A DNA stretch of 64,000 nt from Delphinapterus leucas (taxonomy: Eukaryota > Chordata > Mammalia > Artiodactyla > Monodontidae): contig NW_022098001.1 in NCBI RefSeq assembly GCF_002288925.2, forward strand, positions 17,828,410 to 17,892,409, written 5' to 3'. A program made the position numbers and the translations under genes. The notes below the pieces were generated by a model that was given only the letters and a program-made list of their open reading frames with translations, made no database searches and was not told the DNA's origin. The first letter of the stretch is position 1. The number at the start of each line of letters is the position of its first letter. This document shows, piece by piece, positions 58,355-64,000 of the stretch.

Positions 58355-58610
58355 GCTTACTTTCACCCTTAGGATTTCCCTCACAATGTCTTTCTCATCT
58401 GGAACGTCTTCCTTTCTCACCTCTATCAATTCAAGCTTGAACTTTGCTTTAAGGCTCAGCTGGAGCACCACACCTCTAACAGAGTCTTCATCAATCTTTT
58501 ATTCCTTGGAACACCTAAAGCAATTATAGAATGTACTGCTTAGCACTTATATTCTGTTACATATTTTTCAACATTGTTTAATAAATATTATTTTTTCCTC
58601 AACTGAAGAG
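58355..58610 (+). mobile_element. Possible L2/CR1-type LINE fragment
   Basis: 'tctttctcatctggaacgtc', 'caagcttgaactttgcttta' and 'aggctcagctggagcaccac' with 'agcacttatattctgttac' follow the order of an L2/CR1-type 3' region. Diverged. Confidence 0.5.
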
Positions 58611-59861
58611 AGAATGGTGTCCCCCACTATCCCTGTAACTGTGTTAAATATTTCTCAGTGATTCATTTTGATTGGGTTTATATATTCTAGTGAATCCTAA
58701 AGAAACATCTAATTATATTGCTTTTCTTGTTATTTAAATCCATTTCTTATTTTACTCATAGATAAAAATAGTGTGACCTCAACTTCTACTATTATTCATT
58801 ATATGATCATATATAAAGTTTATATATGTGTATATTTTACCTACTGTCTTCTTACTAATTTTTCTTTAATTTATTATGGTCAGTACAATGCAACTTTATA
58901 GAGAATTGGTCATTTTAACTCAAATTCTTTAATACTGCAGCTTATTTTCAGATTAGATGCCTAAACAAATAAGCTCTGACTACTTAAAGAATCAAGAAAA
59001 ATACCCCTAATTTTATATCTGTAAGAAAGAAATTATAAAGCATGATATGATTTTTCTGCTTCAGAAAAAAATACATAATAGCTAGCATCAGGAAAATTAA
59101 AGTTGTGGCTATAAAATATCATGACTAATTTTTTTTGCATTTTTCTCTTGTCAACAAGACGTTTGTCATCATGTAGACAATGGTAATGTCTACATGATGT
59201 CAAAATGCTTACCTTAGCAGTCAACTGACACATCGGGGTGAAAATCAACAAGATTTCTTTCCTATACTTGACGGTATTTGACATTTTTAATGGAAACAGC
59301 CATATTAACTGATATTTTTAAAGTTTATATCATAGTCCCTCAAATTTAGACTGAGTCTGGAAAAACATGAATATTATTTCGTGTCTGCAAGGAGGCCCCT
59401 TGTCACTCTATTAAACCTATGGAGGACTTCTGGCTTAAGGGAGAGATGTTTTACCACTGTCGGATCTAGTTGAAATCTGCTGATGAAGAGGGGGAGATGC
59501 TTTATTGATCACAAACAGAAATTGTCTCAAGGAGCTTCTACCTTTACAAATAAAAGCTCATCTGAAAACTGTTGTGATACTGAAAGCATGATGAATTGGT
59601 TCAGAGGAGGAAACAGACCACTTTTTGATCAGAAATGCCACCGTTTAACATTTTTCCTTTGTGAAAAAGCACAGAAAATTGTACTAAACTAAGCAGTCAT
59701 CAATATGTCCTGCCATATTCTAATTACACCATATTTTTTTCTGTGTTTGATAATAATTCAGATTCTGACAGTTTCCTTTGAGGTGTGAAAACATTAAATT
59801 ATAAACTCTAACACCCATTTTCCAAAAAACTGCTAAGGTAAAACCAGTATCTAATGCTAAA
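58611..59861. other. Unassigned AT-rich sequence containing a hairpin
   Basis: No gene or repeat recognised, except the strong inverted repeat at 59162-59204 listed separately. Confidence 0.5.
59162..59204. repeat. 18-bp inverted repeat, 7-base loop
   Basis: Arms 59167-59179 ('catcatgtagaca') and 59187-59199 ('tgtctacatgatg') pair perfectly over 13 bp. After one T/T mismatch, four further pairs extend to 59162/59204. The loop is 'atggtaa'. No known MITE ends are visible. Confidence 0.9.
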
Positions 59862-60095
59862 GGGAAATAAGTCTTGGAGCCAGAAGACTTGGACTCAAGT
59901 CTCTGCTACCTCATTAACCAGTTCTGCTCTATCATTAACTAGTTATGTCACCTTGGGCTGTTTTAGTTTTCTGACTCTAATTCTCTCATTTATAAAATAC
60001 AAATATTAATATCTGCTTTGCCCTTCTGTGGTGAGATTAAATGACATAAGAGATAGAAATATTCTCTGTAAACCACAAAATGCCAAAACAATAAA
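59862..60095 (+). mobile_element. MIR SINE
   Basis: Sense MIR: 'cttggagccagaagacttgg', 'actcaagtctctgctacctc', 'ttatgtcaccttgggctgtt', 'gtgagattaaatgacataag'. Nearly full length, with a local duplication around 'cattaaccagttctg...cattaactagtta'. Confidence 0.8.
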
Positions 60096-61045
60096 ATAAA
60101 ATAAAAATTGGCAGCCCACGTCACTGACATCTTTGTTATTGTTATTCATATTACCTGAAAGCAAATGGGCTTAGAGCTATCGCACATTTTCATGTACCCA
60201 GCATAGCCACAACTCAATCACTGCCCTTTAAAAATACAGGTGTTTAAAGTCCCACCCTCTTGTGAATATTTGGTGTCAAGTTGGATAAAGCACCTGCATG
60301 ATTGATTTAATTATTTATTTTCTTTTGAATGTTAGTGCCGTGAGGGCAGAATCTATATATATATGTATTTGCAATTGGTCAATCAAAAGAAAAGCCTGAA
60401 AAATTCACAAAAAATAAAAGGTGCCTTGCAAAGATGGCAATCATATTAATAACTAAACAAATAAACCTGCTCCAGTGTCATTCAATATGTAATGGTGGAA
60501 AAGATTGTCAAATTCATAGAATCTTAAGATCTGGAAGAGAGCTTAGACGCTGAATTCTCTACCTCTTTACCTCATGAGAGAATCCTCTCTACCATTTTAG
60601 AACCAGCCAGATCCTTTTCATTACATTCCAGCAGTCAAGTTTTTCTTCTCCACTCTACAGCTATGTGTTGCCTGGTTTCACAGTCATTCCTCAAGTGGAA
60701 TAATAGATAGTCTAGATTTCTCCTGATTTTTTTCTGGGAAGTTATCACAAATTATTATGTCAGCTCTTGGTGAAAGATCTCAGAGAACCATTTAGGGGTG
60801 GAAGGACTGAGTGGCAATGAAAACAACCTCTTTTGCCTGCTATTAAGATGACTTTTAAAGTGCTGAATAGTTTCGAAATTTATTTCAGTCTAACATATAT
60901 TTACACAATCCTAAATAAAATACATTTCATTTCTGTTTGTTAATATCTCTATGCATCTATACAATTTTCTAATTAAACAAGCTTTTTTTTTTAGTAGATA
61001 TTCTGATAGTTTTACTCTATTAGGTATTTTCAAATCTGTTTATTA
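60096..61045. other. Unassigned AT-rich sequence
   Basis: Nothing convincing. About 60520-60680 vaguely resembles an old MIR-like or MamRep element ('agaatcttaagatctggaag') but is not called. Confidence 0.45.
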
Positions 61046-61055
61046 AGAGGAGCTT

Positions 61056-61063
61056 CAAGATGG
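61056..61063 (+). promoter_or_regulatory. YY1-like site at L1 5' end
   Basis: 'caagatgg' about 10 bases from the L1 start, as in human L1 where YY1 sets the transcription start. Confidence 0.55.
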
Positions 61064-61695
61064 CAGAAGAGTAAGACTCGGAGATCACCTTCCTCCCCAC
61101 AAATACATCAGAAATACATCTACATGTGGAACAACTCCTACAGAACACCTACTGAACGCTGGCAGAAGACCTCAGACCTCTCAAAAGGCAAGAAATGCCA
61201 CACATACCTGGGTAGGGCAACAGAAAAAAGACAAAACAGAGACAAAAGAATAGGGACAGGACCTGCACCAGGGGGAGGGAGTTGTGAATGAGGAAAGGTT
61301 TCCACACACTAGGAAGGCCCTTTGCAGGTGGAGACTGTGGGTGGCGGAGGGGGTATGCTTCAGAGCCATGGAGGAGAGCTCAGCAACAGAGGTGCAAAGG
61401 GCAAAGCTGAGAGATTCAAAGGGGATGAGGAACCCAGCAGGAACCACCTAACACCAAAGGGCCCACATCACAAAGGGTGGCACAGAGGATCACTGCCGAC
61501 CAGCACTCACCAGCCCGAGAGGCTTGTCTGCTCACCTGCCGGGACGGGTGGGGGCTGGGGGCTGAGGTTCGGGCTTCAGAGGTCGGATCCCAGGGAGAGG
61601 ACTGGGGTTGGCTGGGTGAACAGAGCGTGAAGGGATTAGAGCTCAACAGCTAGCCACGGGGGGAGTCCAGGAAAGTCTGAAACTGCCAAAGAGGC

Positions 61696-61708
61696 AAGAG
61701 ACTATTTC
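61696..61708 (+). repeat. Left TSD of L1 3' fragment
   Basis: 'aagagactatttc' recurs at 61991-62003 with one change. Confidence 0.9.
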
Positions 61709-61990
61709 ATTTTTAAAATTTTATTTATTTTTTATTTTTATTAACATCTTCAGTGGAGTATAATTGCTTTAAAATGGTGTGTTAGTTTCTGCTTTATAAC
61801 AAAGTGAATCAGTTATACATATAAATATGTCCCCATATCTCTTCCCTCTTGCATCTCCCTCCCTCCCACCCTCCCTATCCCACCCCTCTACGTGGTCACA
61901 AAGCACTGAGCTGATCTCCCTGTGCTATGCGGCTGCTTCCCACTAGCTACCTATTTTACGTTTGTTAGTGTATATATGTCCCTGCCACTG
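61709..61990 (-). mobile_element. 5'-truncated L1 3' UTR fragment, minus strand
   Basis: Starts T-rich, then 'gtggagtataattgctttaa', 'gtgttagtttctgctttata', 'ctatcccacccctctacgtg' and ends at 'gtgtatatatgtccctgcc'. It lies within the 5' UTR of the younger L1, with a 13-bp TSD. The subtype is the same as at 7551 and 41538. Confidence 0.95.
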
Positions 61991-62003
61991 AAGAGACTTT
62001 TTC
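61991..62003 (+). repeat. Right TSD of L1 3' fragment
   Basis: 'aagagactttttc', partner of 61696-61708; the host L1 5' UTR continues after it. Confidence 0.9.
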
Positions 62004-62365
62004 TTGCCACTTTGTTTCCTGGTGCGTGAGGAGAGGGGATTCAGAGTGCCACGTAAAGGAGCTCCAGAGACAGACGTGAGCTACGGCTATCAGCTTGGAC
62101 CCCAGAGACAGTCATGAGATGCTAAGGCTGCTGCTGCAGCCACCAAGAAGGCTGTGTGCAAGCACAGGTTATTATCCACACCTCCCCTCATGGGCGTCTG
62201 TGCAGTCCGTCACTGCCAGAGTCCTGTGATCCAGGGACACCTTCCCCAGGAACACGCACAGTGCACCTCAGCTGGTGCAATGACATGCTGGCCTCTGCCG
62301 CCGCAGGCTCCCCCTGCATCTGTACCCCTCCTTCCCATCAGCCTGAGTGAGCTAGACCTCCCAAA

Positions 62366-62380
62366 TCAGCTGCTCCTTTA
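62366..62380 (+). repeat. Left TSD of CHR SINE
   Basis: 'tcagctgctccttta', exactly repeated at 62609-62623. Confidence 0.95.
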
Positions 62381-62608
62381 TTGTTTTTGTTTTTGTTTTT
62401 GCGGTACGTGGGCCTCTCACTGCTGGGGCCTCTCACTGCTGTGTCCTCTCCCGTTGCGGAGTACAAGCTCCAGATGCGCAGGCTCAGTGGCCATGGCTTA
62501 TGGGCCCAGCTGCTCCACGGCATGTGGGATCTTCCCAGACCGGGGCACAAACCCGTGTCCCCTGCATTGGCAGGTGGACTCACAACCACTGCGCCACCAG
62601 GAAAGCCC
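62381..62608 (-). mobile_element. CHR-family SINE, minus strand, with internal 16-bp duplication
   Basis: The left end is a TTTTTG-type tail. The reverse-complement body follows ('caggctcagtggccatggct') and ends at 'ccaccaggaaagccc'. An exact 16-bp tandem copy ('gggcctctcactgctg' at 62410 and 62426) lengthens the 3' part of the SINE. The perfect 15-bp TSD points to recent insertion. The 156-codon plus frame at 62154-62624 runs through L1 5' UTR and SINE and is not a gene. Confidence 0.95.
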
Positions 62609-62623
62609 TCAGCTGCTCCTTTA
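62609..62623 (+). repeat. Right TSD of CHR SINE
   Basis: Exact partner of 62366-62380. Confidence 0.95.
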
Positions 62624-63604
62624 AACCCGTCCTGTCTGAGCGAAGAACAGACACCCTCAGGTGACCTTCACACAAAGCCGGATCCAAATCCAAAGCTGAA
62701 CCCCGGGAGCTGTGTAAAAAAATAAGAGAAAGGGAAATCTCTCCCAGCAGCCTCAAGAGCAGCGGATTAAATCTCTAAAATCAACTTGATGTACCCTGCA
62801 TCTGTGGAATACTTGAATAGACAAAGAATCATCCCAAATTGAGGAGGTGGACTTGGGAGCAACGATATATATATTTTTTTACCCTTTTTTTCTTTTTGTG
62901 AGTGTGTATGTGTATGCTTCTCTGTGTGATTTTGTCTGTAGAGCTTTGCTTGTACGATTTGTCCTAGGGTTCTGTCTGTCAGTTTTGTTTTTTTTTTTTT
63001 TTTAATTAAAAAGTGTTTTTTTCTTTGTAATTATTTTTTATTTTAATAACTTATTTTATTTCATTTTACTTTATTTTATCTTCTTTCTTTCTTTTTTATT
63101 CTGAGCCATGTGGAGGACAGGCTCTTGGTACTCCAGCCAGGCGTCAGGGCTGTGCCACTGAGGTGGGAGAGCCAGCTTCAGGACACTGGTCCACAAGAGA
63201 CCTCCCAACTGCACGTAATATCAAATGGCAAAAATCTCCCAGAGATCTCCATCTCAACACCAAAACCCAGCTCCACTCACTGACCAGCAAGCTACAGTGC
63301 AGGACACCCTACGCCAAACAAATAGCAAGACAGGAACACAACCCCATCCATTAGCACAGAGGCTGCCTGAAATCATAATAAGGCCACAGACACCTCAAAA
63401 CACACCACCAGACGTGGACCTCCACACCAGACAGACAAGATGCAACCTGATCCACCAGAACACAGGCAGCAGTCCCCTCCACCGGGAAGCCTACACAACC
63501 CACTGAAACAACCTTAGCCACTGGGGACGGACATAAAAAAAAAACGGAAAATACGAACTTGCATCCTGCAAAAAGGAGACCCCAAACAAAGTAAGTTAAG
63601 CAAA

Positions 63605-63953
63605 ATGAGAAGACAGAGAAACACACAGCAGATGTGAAGGAGCAAGGTAAAAACCCACCAGACCTAACAAATGAAGAGGAAATAGGCAGTCTACCTGAAA
63701 AAAATTAAGAATAATGATAGTACAGATGATCCAAAATCTTGGAAATAGAATGGAGAAAATACAAGAAAGTTTTAACAAGGACCTAGAAGAACTAAAGAGG
63801 AAACAAATAGGGATGAACAACACAAAAAATGAAATTAAAAATTCTCTAGAAGTGGTCAATAGCAGAATAACTGAGGCAAAAGAACGGATAAGTGACCTGG
63901 ATGATAAAACGGTGGAAATAACTACTGCAGAGCAGAAGAAAGAAAAAAGAATG
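63605..63953 (+). pseudogene. L1 ORF1 remnant, broken early
   Basis: ATG at 63605 gives ten codons (M-R-R-Q-R-N-T-Q-Q-M) and then TGA. Relative to the family pattern two extra bases ('tg' in 'cagatgtgaagg') shift the frame. Coiled-coil text continues downstream ('gaatggagaaaatacaagaa', 'gcagaataactgaggcaaaa', 'aagtgacctggatgataaaa'). The frame is then cut at about 63,953 by the next L1. The minus frame at 63596-63859 is antisense. Confidence 0.88.
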
Positions 63954-64000
63954 AGGAGGGAGTTGGGAAGATGGCGGAAGAGTAAGACGCGGAGATCGCC
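63954..64000 (+). mobile_element. 5' end of another L1 (runs off the window)
   Basis: 'gaagatggcggaagagtaag' followed by 'acgcggagatcgcc' is the same extreme 5' end as at 61,056, in the same orientation, but starting inside ORF1 of that L1. It is therefore a separate, later insertion with a complete 5' end. The YY1-like core is 'gaagatgg' at 63967. CpG sites ('ggcgg', 'acgcg', 'atcgcc') are still present, unlike the older copies. Confidence 0.85.

Larger units (their letters stand above)
61046..63953 (+). mobile_element. Younger L1, 5' UTR and start of ORF1
   Basis: Begins 'gaggagcttcaagatggcag', continues as a GC-rich cetacean-type L1 5' UTR ('gaacaactcctacagaacac', 'aggcttgtctgctcacctgc'), then a T-rich part (62,870-63,105) and the ORF1 leader ('ccttagccactggggacgg'). 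It hosts a minus-strand L1 3' fragment (61709-61990), a SINE (62381-62608) and, at 63,954, the start of another L1. It shows lower divergence from the family pattern than the L1s at 22 or 40 kb. Whatever remains downstream lies beyond the window. Confidence 0.92.

Noticed and set aside
60520..60680. MIR-like or MamRep element
   Set aside because: Only one short phrase fits; too diverged to call by eye.
62154..62624. 156-codon plus frame
   Set aside because: Runs through L1 5' UTR and a reverse-complement SINE; SINE-derived peptides recur at 36.3 and 43.5 kb.
1..64000. CRISPR arrays, operons, riboswitches, phage or plasmid features
   Set aside because: Sequence is clearly mammalian; regular spaced repeats are microsatellites, and no prokaryotic gene is seen.

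Overview
This window looks like non-coding nuclear DNA from a cetacean (whale or dolphin), or at least a whippomorph cetartiodactyl. The main evidence is six tRNA-derived SINEs with the 'gggcttccctggtgg' head of the cetacean/hippo CHR family, several with clear target-site duplications (TSDs). Supporting this are L1 elements whose 3' ends match the cetartiodactyl type ('aataaagatg' just before poly(A)) and whose 5' regions match the cetacean L1 type. Older layers (L2, MIR, MER5/hAT, mariner and Tigger-like MITEs, L1M, LTRs) are what any placental genome carries. Family names come from recognising consensus-like sequence by eye; no database search was run.

I find no host protein-coding gene, no exon I can defend, and no structured RNA gene. 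The longest reading frames (about 157 codons) are L1 coding remnants or their antisense shadows. The DNA is AT-rich with no CpG-island-like block, as in a gene desert or a very large intron.

Layout: 0-12 kb holds old scattered repeats, two L1 insertions with inverted 5' parts (3.5-3.9 and 7.35-7.9 kb), a Tigger-like MITE next to TATC/TAGA repeats, and a 62-bp mariner MITE. 12-22 kb holds one young SINE among faint L2, MIR and MER5 pieces. 22.1-27.65 kb is a near-full-length plus-strand L1 carrying a CHR-type SINE; 28.05-33.36 kb is an older plus-strand L1. 34-38.4 kb has L2 pieces, including one of about 1.3 kb, and a SINE. 39.65-46.35 kb is a nest: an old L1M fragment split by a 5.3-kb minus-strand L1, which itself holds a short L1 3' fragment and two SINEs in opposite orientation. 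46.4-47.6 and 52.4-56.6 kb are further minus-strand L1M pieces, the second split by a solo LTR. From 61.05 kb to the end is the 5' half of a younger plus-strand L1, with an L1 3' fragment, a SINE, and the first bases of another L1 inserted in its ORF1.

Nothing here works as a gene pathway. The window is a record of successive retrotransposition, and nesting gives the order of events. The most unusual points are a 144/141-bp direct repeat flanking an L1 3' fragment (a possible very long TSD), a perfect 48-bp copy of one L1M segment placed 2 kb away in the same element, a strong 18-bp hairpin at 59.16 kb, and the L1 start at the right edge. I saw no sign of a previously undescribed biological system.
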